This document shows positions 1 to 12,186 of a stretch of DNA of 64,000 bases, in pieces. Numbering within the stretch: position 1 is the stretch's first letter; each line of letters opens with the position of its first letter. The notes beneath the pieces were generated by a model. The model did no database searches. It worked only from the letters and a program-made list of their open reading frames with translations, and was not told the origin of the DNA. The stretch is from contig NC_047065.1 of the NCBI RefSeq assembly GCF_902459465.1, forward strand, positions 3,468,309 to 3,532,308, given 5' to 3'. This DNA is from Asterias rubens. Its lineage: Eukaryota; Echinodermata; Asteroidea; Forcipulatida; Asteriidae. A program made the position numbers and the translations under genes.

Positions 1-3000
1 AATTGTTACACTAACTCAACATGGATTCATGGCGTTTATTTCAATGGTCATTGATTACAACAAAACAATAACTAAGTACATTCAGCGTAGGAGAAAAAAA
101 CAAAATCAAAAAAAATATGCAACTTTGTTCTGGGGAGAATCCTAAACTGCCTAGAACACACAACTCTATGTGCTTTTTGTTTTTTCTAAAGCACTGAAAG
201 AAAAGGAAATTGGATGAGAAGTTGCATGCCTGTAAAAATAGCCACTGTTGAACCATAGTCGTTCAGACCAGTTTCTAAACAGTGTTGAATTTTTTTGAAA
301 CGAAGCAACCCATCATGGTATTGTGTGTTTTTTTTTTTATATTTAAAGTTTTGCAGAAATGTTGAATTTGGTTACATCTGTTGACACTTTTGCATGTTTT
401 TCTGGCATTCAGCTGTCCATGCAAACCAGCACGGTTTGTTATCAATAGAAAGATCTATCACAGAAATCGGGGGTAATGCTGTGTGAATTTATATACAAAA
501 ATAAGTGTTAAAAAGACCAGTTTATAATAATTATAAGCCCTATATATAGACAAGTAACCAAACAAAATGGCTGTTTATCCATGATAAGTGGTTCTTGAGC
601 TGTTGTTTTTCTATGTATCTGGTTCTAGTCGATCATCAGCACGATGTTCTGGACAGGTTTTTTTCCATTACATGTTATTCTAAAAAGTATTCAATGCAGA
701 AAAAAAATGGAAAAGCCTTTTCAAAATAATGTGGTGTTAACGTTATCAGTAAGACTCTTAAAGGGGCTGTTATGGTCAAAGCAGGCCTGTGGCTATACAT
801 GGAATTGTGAACTCTCACCCATTAACTACCAATGGAAAGTCGGTGCTTGCGTGCTGTAATTGGTCGAGTCCATAATTCTATGATCATGACAACACAGCCC
901 CTTTAAACTTTAAATTAATTAATGCATCGTTAATGATCATAAACAAATAAAAGTAGTTGATCCATTTTAATTGTAAACAAATAAATTTCAGCGCAAATTA
1001 TATCGATTGGCAAACAAACAAAAAATGCATGTGTCATACTAACCAATGATGATATTACTGACATAAAATAAAACACTTCAGTGACATTTTGTACATGTAG
1101 CGTCAAGAATCGATGTCTTTATTTATGTCATGAAATGCTCAAAATTATGATTTCTAAAGAACAAATATTTGTAACGATGTATCCCTAACTTGAGGCCTTC
1201 CTAGAAACTCTTTAAAAAGGGACAAAGTCATGAGAAACAGAACTAATTTACTGTAGATACTGTTAATGATGAATTCTTAATGAGAGTAACACACTTGGTA
1301 ATTACTCAAAATAGTTGTTAGCATTAAAACTTACTTGGTACCAAGCAATGGAGAGCCGTTGATAGTATAAAACTATGTGAAAAATGGCTCCCCCTGAAGT
1401 AACGTAGTTTTCGAGAAAGAAGTTATTTTCCACTAAACTATTTGAATTTGATTTCAAGACCTCGGAATTAGATTTTGAGGTCCCGAAATCTGAAAGCAGA
1501 CAACTTTGTGTGACAAGGTTGTTTTGTCTTCCATTATTTTCTCGCAACTTCCACGACCAGTTGAGTTCAAATGTTCACAGGTTTGTTATTTTGTGCATAT
1601 GTTGAGATACACCAAGTGAGAAGACTGGTCTTTGACAATTACCAATAGTGTCCAGCGTTGGAAGGAATTAAGAAATGTCCACTGAGTGACTCAAAACACT
1701 GTTATTAATGGAACTACATGTACACAGTATCTACATGTATTTTGCATCAATGGTAGAGTAGGATACAAATTTGGACCATGGCACTGAAAAAGAATTCATG
1801 TTAAATATTTCAGGAACTACGCAGAACAATTGCAGTACATCTACATATTCAAACTTATTGACAAATTTGAAATAATTTGAAAATTTAAGGCGACAAAAAA
1901 AACCCAACATTTACATTGACACTAATGAACAATGAGTTGACTACATTTATATACAAGTATACACATTTCCACCAAACTCTCTGAAAGCCTCATTTGATTT
2001 TTGTATACATTTTTTATTTGTCGTACTACAATGAGCAAAACTGGGCGGTGACAAGGGTCAACTAAACTTGACCCATAGTCAATTTCGATGTCATCTGAAC
2101 GTTGCAGGGTTCGACTAGCTAGTCCAACTAAATAAACCAAGCCCCAGAGCACGGTTTCTGTGGTCAACTCTCAAAGTTCAATCATCGTTTCAAGACAGTG
2201 GCAAGTTTATGTGACAGAGAAAGTGTTTTTAATACCAGCACTACCTTCTGCAAGGGGTAAAGAAATACAAGACATTGGAAAATGACGGGCCAAAATGTTA
2301 ACTGCCGATGACGTCGTAACTACGTTGCCATTGGCCAACTAGATTTGACCAGTCAAATCTACTAGGTGCATTTGAGTGAAACACCCGAGGATGATTTCCA
2401 TTACAAATTAACAAATGGTTAGCACCCATTCTTGCTCTGTGATCAATGTTTTTAAAATTCATTTTGCTCTATGAGAGTTATTTCAGGGGGAGGGGTAGTT
2501 CGATGGGCATTGATCTCCTCCCTTTCCTGTCATGGTGTGGAGGATGGGGACTCACCTACGATGTAATTCCACACGGACGAATGAAACTGACCACTTGGCA
2601 AACTTAGTTTAAACAAAATGGCGACATAAAATATACAGTGTAGACTAAAAGGCGAAACTTTTTTTCCTTACACGTTAAACACAGAGTATCTTTTAGTCTA
2701 GATCACTTCCAATCTAACTCAAAGACACCGCTTGCAGCAGATATTGGCGCTTAAAAAATTGCCATTATTATTATTATAATTATTATTATCATGGAATGTA
2801 TCTAACAAATCAATGTGAACAATGGTCTTTTGTAAACCTTGTCTTAGGCTCCGACTCCAGCTGTGCTCTTTCATAAATTTTTATTAAAAAACAGTGAACA
2901 GTGAAAAACAGTGCACGCCGTTTCCAACATCAAACATAGTCTAGAGCAGAGATGTGTAAAATTCCCAGACCAGTCTGCTTTTCAAGGAGACTGCTTAGGA

Positions 3001-3468
3001 AAGGGTGTTGTTATTCTTGAAGGTCTTGGGCAGGTCCGATACCATCCTTCTGGGTTATTTAAAACCCTTCCTGCGGGAGTCTTGAGCATTATATACACAC
3101 ACGGTAGCAGCAACAAAATCAGACGTGATTTTTGACACTCTTCCAGTTGATGCAACTGCAGTAAATCTTTGGGAAACAGTACAAAGCAGCAAATTTTGAG
3201 TGGCACGCTCAATTTTGTACCGAATCAGCCTGCACATAACTGCTGTCTGGTGTTTACCCCAGTCGGCTGTCGGCCAGCTGATGGCATTGTGATGAATACA
3301 GCTGGTAACCATTCAGGTGCAGACAATCGAGTGCTGAAAACCTCATACCAGGTACAGTTAGTTGGTTACCAACTATACTGCAGCACACCTATATGTTACA
3401 TATCAGCTTCTGTTGGTATTCGACTTTCACACGCCAGCCCCTGATGGAATTCAACTGCCATATACCAG
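1..3468. other. Region downstream of the SS18-type gene
   Basis: This stretch lies 3' of the SS18 stop codon and must hold its 3' UTR, then intergenic sequence running off the window. I see no convincing coding exon. It contains a truncated copy of the main MITE family (1295-1660) and an AT-rich stretch near 2740-2795 that ends in ATT repeats and resembles a LINE 3' tail. A block near 345-480 resembles 12645-12790 in the SS18/IMPA1 promoter region. A minus-strand AATAAA lies at 2879-2884 and is one possible poly(A) signal, about 590 bp after the stop; nothing else confirms it. Confidence 0.5.
1295..1660 (-). repeat. MITE family A copy, left end degraded
   Basis: It shares the body of the TTAA-flanked MITE family seen throughout the window: the outer motif TTGGTAATTACTCAAA, the central hairpin built on GAGGTC and GACCTC, and the block ending in ATTACCAATAGTGTCCA. 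Both outermost termini are worn. Confidence 0.8.
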
Positions 3469-6400
3469 CTACTGTTGGTACCCCGCACCATACTGACCCT
3501 GGCTGTAGCCTCCATACCCACCCCCTTGTTGGGGAATGGGACCAGGTCCGACTGATCCCACAGGTACAGGGCCCGGCGGTCCCTGGCCCGGAGCCTGGTT
3601 GTACCCGTACCTCCCCTGGGGACCTTGGCCTGGTGGGTAACTCCCGTAATTCCCTGGTTGGGGTTGTGGCTGCGGCGGCTGGGGTGCCTGTTGGGGAGGG
3701 GGTGGTCCGGGTTGTTGTGGGGGCGGTTGGCCTTGGTATTGGTTGGTGTATGGTTGGCGGGGTCCTGGCTGGGGATACCCGGCTTGCTGGGGCGGGTATT
3801 GCTGGCCATATCCTGGTCCTTGTCCGTAGGGCGGTTGACCTATTGACCAAAACAAACAACAACAATCTTGAGTTAAATATTCATGAAATCTAAAGGGGGG
3901 TCGATTCCTGTTGATAGTAGTTCTCTAGGCCTGCTGTCACCTTTCCAAAATACTCTTTATGAAAAAAGTGAGATTTTTTTACTTCCCCCCCCCCTCCAGA
4001 ATAACATGATGAGGAATTTACATGCAATAATTCTTAAAAATCTTCCACTTTTTATCTCTAACAGATGCTTGGTCGGACTTTTTGCCGATTTGACCTAAAG
4101 TATTTAAAGGTTATAAGCTTTCATTTTCAAACACACAAACAACGAACAATCACCTGACTGTGCAGCCTGCCGGTACCCGGTCATGGGCTGCTGGCCTGCC
4201 ATCATCTGGTTAGCCTGGCTACCATTCTGTGACGACCCACCCATCATGCCCTGTGCCTGCGGTGGATACCTCTGCTGGGGCATGTGGAACTGTTGCTGGC
4301 CAGCCGACTGGTTGCTGGGTATGCTTTGTTGTGGGGGCATCATGCTGCCTGAAAATAAAAGAATGGAGAAATAATTTCTGAACAAAATCATGTCTGCGAA
4401 AGTTATAGTACATTTTAAGGTAAAAAAAAAGAGAGATGGTTCTCAAGATGGGTTTAGTGGGATACGCTACATACTTGGCAGCACAGGCTGTATTCTCCCA
4501 ATGGAGCTGAGATGGTTTAAAAGCAAAGTAAACGTGCAGTTTTTGGAACCGTTCCTTCGTTTTAATCCTATATAAAGTATTCAATTCAACAGCGTTTATT
4601 TCAAAATACACAATCAATATAAATACAACCTAAATATACAAGAGTTTTAGGAATGGGAGACTTTTGGGACACTTGGTGGCAGCAGACTTACCAGGTAAAA
4701 TCCATTGTTCTCAGTCATGTGCATACGCTCAGAACTACGTAAACAATGGAAACTTACCTGGTAAGTCTGCTGCCACCTAGCGTCCTAAAGTCTCCCATTG
4801 GGGACACAGCCAAGGAAGCACAGCTTGTGTGCCCATATAGGCATGTACAAAATAAAACTAACATCTGAATAATTTATTTTAAAACGTGTTTGCGTTTTTT
4901 GAGACACGATTTTGAAAGAATGTGTATGTCACAATGGTACTAGGGTTTGCTCATCTGGAGGTTGCTCTACAAAAGCTTGCCCCGAACCATTTGACAAAGC
5001 AACTGTCTCTATAGTTTATAGAATTCAAATGTAAGCGGTAACTTGTGACTCAGCAAGTCATCGTACCAGACATTATTCAAATCTAACTCGCAAATGGCTT
5101 ATTGACAGCGAGTGACACCTACCTTGTGACTGGGGCATGGCGGCGTGGGAGTGCGACGACGCCCCCTGGGAGATGCTGGGATTGTAGCCACTTTGCATGC
5201 TGGGATTAGGAGGCATTGTGGGATTGCTGGGTACGTTGGCGGCCGGCATGTTGTTATTAACGGAGCTGACTGGGGGACCCATCAGGCCCTGCTCACTCAT
5301 CGGTGGAGCTGAAATACCAAGAAAAAACCCAGATGGGCTTCAACACACCTTCAACCATTTTGTCAACCAAAAGATCGTACAACTAAACCCTAACCCTGCA
5401 CCCCCACCGAAAAATTTCCCTAAATATTGTTTGAATTTTGTATTTTTATTTTTTTAAATTAAAACCTATCACCATAAGTACTGCTAAACCAAACTAACAA
5501 TGGCTCATATGTATCAGAGCACAGACCCTGACAGAGTATCTTTGGTGAAGCCTATCGATGGATATTGCATGCCTGAGCAGTTTGGGTTGAAGAAATAAAC
5601 CTAGGTAGGGAAAAGAGACCCAAATAAGCAGGCAAGATCCAGCCGATAAAACCTACAATCTTTAAGAGAAAGTGTGTCAACTGACAACATGGTGTAAATT
5701 GTTATTGAGAACGTTTCTGTGGTGGTGTCAGGTTTGTCAAGTATGCATTAGCTACTTCCTATTATAACACCCCTTACAAGTATTCTGCCTTTTCATGGGT
5801 TAAGAGCGTGAAGAAGAAATAAACCTAGGTAGGGAAAAGAGACCCAAATAAGCATGCCAACAAGATCCAGCCAATAAAACCTACAATCTTCAAGAGAAAG
5901 TGTGTCAACTGACAACATGGTGTAAACTGTTATTGAGAACGTTTCTGTTTCTTGTCAGGTTTGTCAAGTATGCATTAGCTACTTCCTACTAACATTTCCT
6001 ACTTGGTAATATTTTCCGGCTTGTTAATTCAACCACATGAAAACAATTCAACGGCATACGCTATTTATGGTGGCACCAACTGTCCACAAAACCTAACAGT
6101 GCTCATGTGTGTGCTACGCCTATGTACACGGCAGATGCTTTCACTTCAAAATCATATATTACAAATTGGTGGCCGATTTTAAATAGTCAGAAAATAGAAG
6201 GGTTAGCCCCTATGCCTGAGTGCAAAGTAAAAATCAAGAAACACATGAATTCCACACACACAAGCAATTGTATTCAATCTAACATACTATAAACCTAGGA
6301 CAACATTACAATACTCAAAGTGCTTTACCACATACTTAAAATGAATCACATGAAAAGCAATATGGGGTAAAAAAAAAAATAGTTAAAATTTAGCACAATT

Positions 6401-8632
6401 AGAAGAAAAAAAATGCTTCTTTTAAGATATATACTGATAGAAAATCGCAAAGTTTGAATGGACACAGATGGACAGCAATAATACGTTTTTAAAAGCAATG
6501 AGAAAAGTTATATGAGATAACGAGACAGAAAGGAAATGAGAGAAAAGGAAAGAGAGATTTTGTGATAATTATATTTAGGATAATGATAATAACAAGAGCG
6601 ATAGTCATTAGAGAGTGTTCTTTACACTCAGTGGCCAATAACATAACATTACAAAAGAACAGGCCTGGCACCTACAAAGGCCAAGACCAGGGCAACAAAG
6701 CTCATTGCCTCTGGGTTATTCAAGGCCTGGAAGGCTTAATAAACAAAAGTATGAGGCAAGCAATTAATAAAAAAAAAAATCTTAATACTGTGCTTAGTAC
6801 TACATTTCTAAGCGCTATAATGTTGTTGGCCTTCATGACTATAAAAGTAAAACCAGGGCAATAGCACCAAACAATACCAACAAAATCAAATCAACAGTTT
6901 TAAGCAGGTAAATATTATTAACATGAGAAAGATCAATTAAATTATAAATAGTCAATTCAACACCATGTAATTTCAACCCCAGACAGGGCTGAATTTCATG
7001 GACTGCAGTAAGCACAATAACCTGCCAAGCATAGACAAGCTTGCTCAGCAGAAATAGGTTACCAGCCTAGTTCACAATGATGTGACTGGTGCCCCACTAT
7101 TTGTATGCTTAGCAAAGAACTTTGCCAAGCAGAATAGCTCCACAGATCTGCTTAAGAAGAAAAAGTAGCTAAGGAAGACAACAAATATGCTTTAAACTGA
7201 ATAAGATCACCAGCTCAAATAAGTAACATGCCTCTTGTGTCAGATGTGACTGGTATCCTGCCAATTTTTGCTTAGCAAGTGACCTTTTCTGCTACAGAGC
7301 TCTATGAAATTAAACCAAAATAGGGTACTAATATAAGCAGTACATGGTGCCATTAAAAAAAAACCACGAATGAAAAAAATGGACAACTGAAATTGAAATG
7401 TTTCAAGAGTATTCTTGAGTACGACTGTCAAATTAATTGTATTCCTACCTTGGCCCGGCTGTTCCTGCGGCATTGGACCCCTGGGGAAGCTGCCCATACT
7501 CTGTGTATTGCCTGCTGTGCTGAAGTTTGGCATGTTACTGCTGGTCGTGCTCGCTGGGGGCCCCATAGGGGTGGGTCCATCAGCCATCTGGGCCCCTTGG
7601 GGAAGTAAATATATACAAACACATAAATATCACAATTGAAAATTTGAACCACTCCAAATCCTTGTAGCCCTGCCAAAAAGGATTCTAAAGGAGGGCGGGT
7701 CTTGGATCCAGATTTGCTTATTACTGGGTCAGCAATTTCAATCTTATCCAAGTCCAAAGAATTGGTGTGGGAAGATATACATGTGTAGCAAATGAGGATG
7801 TTGGAGGATTGAGGTCACCTGCTGGCAAAATTACAACAGGATTTAACAAAAAACAATATATATAATATGAGAAAAATATCATAATAATAATGAAATTATT
7901 AGTTAATCTATAGCATCTTTTACAATATTGTATCTTTATGCTTTTTCATGAAACTAAAATAAATGTAAACCACAAGGAAAACTGACTGGGTAAGTTTGTA
8001 AATGATTTTTGGGGTTGAACGAAGAAAAATTGACTAGAGTTGGATTCAAACCAACGACCTCCACATTAACATCCCACTCTAGTCAATTTAAGAATTAAAG
8101 GCAGTGGACACTATTGGTAATTGTCAAAGACTAGCCTTCACAGTTGGTGTATCACAACATATGCATAAGATAACTAACCTGGGCAAATTTGAGCTCAATC
8201 GGTCATCAAAGTTGCGAGATAATAATAAAAGAAGAAAACACCCTTGTCACACGAAGTTGTGTGCGTTCAGATGGTTGATTTCGAGACCTCAAGTTCTAAA
8301 TCTGAGGTCTCAAAATCAAATTCGTGGATAATTACTTCTTTCTCAAAAACTATGGCACTTCAGAGGGAGCCGTTTCTCACAATGTTTTAAACCATCAACC
8401 TCTCCCCATTACTCGTCACCAAGAAAGGTTTTATGCTAATAATTATTTTGAGTAATTACCAATAGTGTCCACTGCCTTTAAATAAACAAACAAGTAAACA
8501 AACGAACCAGGCTTTCCTTGATTCCTTCCCTGCATCTGCCCCATGGGGTTGCCCGGTGTTGTTGCCGGGGGCAAGGTAGCTGGACCAGCACTTATCTGTT
8601 GTTGTTGTTGTTGTTGATGCTGTTGTTGTTGT

Positions 8633-8670
<38 letters not shown>

Positions 8671-8680
8671 TTGCTGCTGC

Positions 8681-8744
<64 letters not shown>

Positions 8745-8755
8745 GCTGCTGCTGC

Positions 8756-8786
<31 letters not shown>

Positions 8787-8792
8787 GCTGCT

Positions 8793-8824
<32 letters not shown>

Positions 8825-11800
8825 TGTTGTTGTTGTTGCTGCTGCTGTTGTTGTTGTTGTTGTTGCTGCTGCTGCTGCGGGGTCATGGGGGTTGGTGGTG
8901 GGGGTTGTTGTTGCTGCTGCTGTTGCTGCTGCTGATGCTGTTGCTGCTGGTGCATCATGCTATCTTGCTGTGAGTTGACCATCCCGCCGGGCCCCATCGG
9001 GGGAGGGTTAGGTGGGTTCATGGCCTGAGGAGGGGGGTTCATGGCCTGAGGAGGAGGGGCAGAGCTCATATTGGAACTGCTCTGGTTTGGACCCTAAACA
9101 AAACCAGAAAAGAAATATTTATTTATGTATTTATACCAGCCAACACAAACTCCTTACATACAAATAAAACTTCAATAATTTGGATCCAGAATGCCCCAAG
9201 TTTGGAAAAATCCCGGGGAGAACCCTACAGTTATTAATGATAATAATATCAGCGAAAACTTTTATCAAGTGAGGGAGTGCTTCAAGTGGGGAATTAATAA
9301 TTATTACAAATATAGAACAGATCAAAGAGGAAGCGCTGTAACAAGAGTTTTGTTCACGGGAATCATCCAGAATTTGTATTAATGGTTTAAACATTCATGA
9401 TTCCCAAATGTGAGGACACATACAAAAATAACACATTTAAAAGTGATTTCTTTGTTGCATACCCTTTGTTCGTCTTGGTTTTTCAGTTCCATTTAAGACT
9501 TACCCCGAGCAGGTTCTGAATCCCTTGATTGGAATCGGCAATCGTTGCTAGATACACTAGATTCCTGTGCAGTATCTGTTGGTACCTGAGAATGGGACAA
9601 AGAAATAGTCCAATAAATAATAATAATAATTTGGGAGGCTAATCATCCTTACTCGCAGCTAAGAGCTGCATTGCGAAGGACACGGCTACAACATGTTCGA
9701 GAAGCAGGCATGCAAGGGCGCTTTTGGCTGCCAGCCACACCAACTCATTATGACCATGGAGCACAGCCAGAGATCGAAAGTGATTGTTTTTTACAGAGGG
9801 AGGAAAACCGGATGGTCTGGAAAACCCTCTTGGCACAGCAGAGAACCAACGCACAACTCAACTCACATATGGCCCTGGCCGGATATCGAACCAGGGTCAC
9901 CTTGGTGAGAGGCGAGTGCTTTACGCACAAGCCAACCACGCCACCCAAATTAGGTACTCATGACTGCATAGTGGCCTAGCAGTCTAGTGTATCCTACTTA
10001 AATTCTGATTAAGTTTTAGAGCATCCCAATGGAAACATAACAACAACTTTTTGTTAAGAAGACAATAAAGAAATTCAAGTTTAATACATAATAATAATAA
10101 TAATAATAAACCGTTCTTATAAAGCGCATTACACACGGAGTCCCAAAGCGCTGTACAAAGTCAAAAAAGAAAAACAAACAAAATTATATAGACTTTAACA
10201 AGTGAGTTTTGAGAAGGCGCTTGAATAAATCCAGAGTTTGTGCGTCTTTGATGTTACGGGGGAGTTTGTTCCAAAGAGTAGGAGAAGACGTAGAAAATGC
10301 ACGCTGGCCGTAAGAAGGAAGGAAAATCCCTAGGGAAAACCCATGCAGTTAGGTAGGGACTGAAAACCCCAATCCACATGCAAGGCCCCGGTCCAGGTAT
10401 CAAACCAGGGTCCACAAAGGTAAAAAGCAGGGACAGAAACCACTGAGCTAAACCATGGCTAAACTGACTGCCCTACTGGCTGCATCATCTGAGATAAGTT
10501 TGAATCCCAGTCATGACATCCAATGTCCTTTCGCAAGACACTTTAAGTGGGTCTGCAAGGTCAAATTCATTTTTAAAGATCAATTCATTTTCTGATGGTT
10601 AAAGTCCTTAGAAAAATGGGGGAAAATTGCAAGTGTTCAACCTCACATAAGAATTGTGTAAAAGGTTTTTGTATTTAATACCCTTTAAGTGCAGTTTATG
10701 TCAAAATAAAAAAACATTGGATGAAATCACATTTCAAACATTATGGTCTGAAGGTATCCAGGGGTGAGAGTCATTACTTACGAAAAAGTCTGAAATTGGA
10801 TACAAATTCAAAGGTATGTTGAAATGATGCCATTTCTACTGTTTGGTAACCCCTGGGGTTATAGATTCCAAGAAGCTGTTGGAAACAGTATCCAAAGCAC
10901 TAGAGAAGTAGACCAATGAGCAGGATTTCTTTTTATGTGGAAAAAATATTGTCTGAGTTTCTTCACCAGGCCGACATAAAAAGTCTGAATTCAGCCAAAA
11001 AGTCTGAACAATCTCAACCCTGGTATCTGACCGATGGGACACACCTTTATTAATCCAAGCTGGTATCTAACACCGTTTATAACATTTGGTTGTGAAGCGA
11101 GTACTCTCAGAAAAGCAAACAACCCCATTGAGAAAAGACAAGGAAGGAAGTTTCAGTTTAGAGTGGGAAGAAAAACCTGAGAGAATTATACACATGGTGC
11201 TTTGATGGGATTCGAACCAGGGTCCTAGAGGTGGAAGTCGAGGAAAGAGAACAATATGCCAACCTGATTGACCTATGACATAAAGAAAACAAAGGCCTAA
11301 TACTTACTGGGTAACCTCTGATGCCCGTCCCTTGTTTTGATAATCGACGATTGTTTGAATCAGCTGATTATTCTCATCCAACATCTGAAAAACAAAATGA
11401 GGGAAATAGTGAGTTTAACAAAAACATTTTAAACAGATTTTACCTAAAACCTATCCACCATTTTGGGTGTTTTGTAAGCACCATGATCAAAGGCAAAAAA
11501 CAACCCTTTCAATTGTTTTCTAGTAGATACGTAAACAACAAAAAAAACTGTTAAAATTTCATTTCTAGTCACAGATGAATCATGTGAGATGATATAGTAA
11601 GGTTTGTGGTAACACCATGTAATGATAATCTCTAACTAAATGAGTTGGGGTGGTTCCGAAAAGATCCGTTGGTTTCAACTCAACGTTTCTCCAGAAGACG
11701 ATCAGAGCATACTGATTGAGTTGAGTTGAAACTTATCATCAAACGTTAAGTTGAACAAACAGTTCTTTTCAGAACCACTCCAACTTATTTAGAAAATGTA

Positions 11801-12186
11801 ATTATTATTATTATTATTATTATTTTATTCGCCATAACAGTACAAAACAAAATACATTGACAACATTATACCCCAAAATAAACTTATAATATAAAGTTAT
11901 TGTAAAAAATTCTGAACAACAAACAAAACAAGATGGAATTGAAGTGAAAATCCCTGTGATTCCCAAGTCCTTTTCACTACCTTGTCTAGCCCACCTCAGC
12001 ATGATACTGGATAAATGCAGTTGACAGTGTCCGAATATTATGGTTTGTCTATCTCGGGATTAAGCCCCCCCCCCCCCCCCCTACATTATTGATGATAAGG
12101 AATTATGCATCACTAACCTTTTGTATTGTTGCCTGGTCGGGAACCGATTTACCCCGCTGTCTGGGCGGCACGAACGCAAGAGACAT
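3469..12186 (-). CDS. SS18: SS18/SYT-type BAF chromatin-remodelling subunit, 8 coding exons
   Basis: SS18 proteins are subunits of SWI/SNF (BAF) complexes and act as nuclear transcriptional co-activators. Coding exons in transcript order: 12118-12186, 11308-11384, 9504-9585, 8508-9093, 7449-7595, 5123-5308, 4154-4348 and 3469-3839. They join in frame to 570 residues. Residues 1-76 are a well-kept SNH domain (start MSLAFVPPRQRGK, then MLDENNQLIQTIVDYQ and ILHRNLVYLATIADS), which binds BRM/BRG1 in the family. Residues 149-234 are 86 glutamines in a row. Residues 272-447 are Met/Pro/Gln/Ser-rich. Residues 448-570 are the QPGY-rich activation domain, rich in Gly-Tyr and Gln-Pro, ending YGAGYQQ. 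Human SS18 is 418 residues, and most of the excess here is polyQ. The ATG begins the SNH domain, so the start is secure. SS18L1 cannot be excluded by eye; a single invertebrate SS18 gene is the simpler reading. The exon 4 donor (GTTCGT) is weak. Confidence 0.93.
4654..4797. repeat. Short foldback element in SS18 intron
   Basis: About 50 bp at each end (TGGGAGACTTTTGGGACAC, then a block with GCAGCAGACTTACCAGGTAA) is repeated inverted at the other end around a short loop. Partial relatives lie near 46567 and 56355. It is a non-coding MITE-like palindrome. Confidence 0.75.
5588..6000. repeat. Two-copy tandem duplication in SS18 intron
   Basis: A segment starting GAAGAAATAAACCTAGGTAG at about 5588 recurs at about 5811, giving a period near 223 bp. 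Both copies carry the same later words, including GTGTCAACTGACAACATGG and TATGCATTAGCTACTTCCT. Few differences separate them, so the duplication looks recent. Confidence 0.8.
6980..7300. repeat. Degenerate foldback element (TTTCATRGAGCT family) in SS18 intron
   Basis: Terminal words resembling GCTGAATTTCATGGACTG and AGAGCTCTATGAAAT face each other, with TTGCTTAGCA-type words inside. This is a diverged relative of the element at 37621-37863. Confidence 0.45.
7990..8094 (-). repeat. SINE fragment, tRNA-derived
   Basis: The minus strand carries a B-box-like GGTTTGAATCC followed by ACTCTAGTCAATTTTTC and a TTCGTTCAACCCC tail. The same tail follows the tRNA-like head at 14188-14262 and appears near 39293-39335, so these are copies of one tRNA-derived SINE family. 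Confidence 0.6.
8095..8481. repeat. MITE family A, full copy next to SS18 exon 4
   Basis: TTAA flanks both ends. Terminal inverted repeats start AGGCAGTGGACACTATTGG. The centre holds a hairpin of GATTTCGAGACCTCA and its complement. The element ends 26 bp from the splice donor of the polyglutamine exon. Confidence 0.92.
8620..8877 (-). repeat. CAG/CAA tract coding for 86 glutamines
   Basis: Read on the minus strand this is 86 consecutive CAG or CAA codons inside SS18 exon 4. A shorter polyQ lies just upstream in the protein and seven further Gln follow one His. The codons alternate in blocks of about three to five CAG and three to twelve CAA rather than one pure CAG run. Confidence 0.97.
9605..9955 (-). 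repeat. tRNA-derived SINE-like repeat in SS18 intron
   Basis: The minus strand shows an A-box-like region (TGGTTGGCTTGTGCGTAAAG) followed at tRNA-like spacing by a B-box-like GGTTCGATATCC, then a longer unrelated body and a TTATTATTATT tail at 9619 downwards. This is the layout of a tRNA-headed SINE. Confidence 0.55.
10081..10325 (-). mobile_element. LINE 3' end, truncated
   Basis: Read on the minus strand the segment encodes a peptide with TLWNKLPRNIKDAQ followed by LFKRLLKTHLLKSI and a stop, the usual C-terminal end of reverse transcriptases of CR1/L2-like non-LTR elements. It is followed by an (ATT)n tail at 10081-10110. Only the last 80 or so codons remain. Confidence 0.65.
10330..10460 (-). 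repeat. tRNA-derived SINE in SS18 intron
   Basis: The minus strand reads an A-box-like TTAGCTCAGTGG and a B-box-like GGTTTGATACC, followed by a body with GATTGGGGTTTTCAGTCCCT. It is in the same orientation as the neighbouring repeats. Confidence 0.6.
11160..11285 (-). repeat. Third tRNA-like SINE fragment in SS18 intron
   Basis: A B-box-like GGTTCGAATCC is seen on the minus strand within a short body, next to SS18 exon 2. No full tRNA cloverleaf can be drawn. Confidence 0.4.

Noticed and set aside
3393-3893. Plus-strand open frame of 166 codons
   Set aside because: It is antisense to the QPGY exon of SS18, whose low-complexity GC-rich codons leave other frames open.
8518-8973. Plus-strand open frame of about 110 leucines
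   Set aside because: It is the complement of the SS18 polyglutamine exon; the minus frame has splice sites, the SNH domain and the QPGY context.
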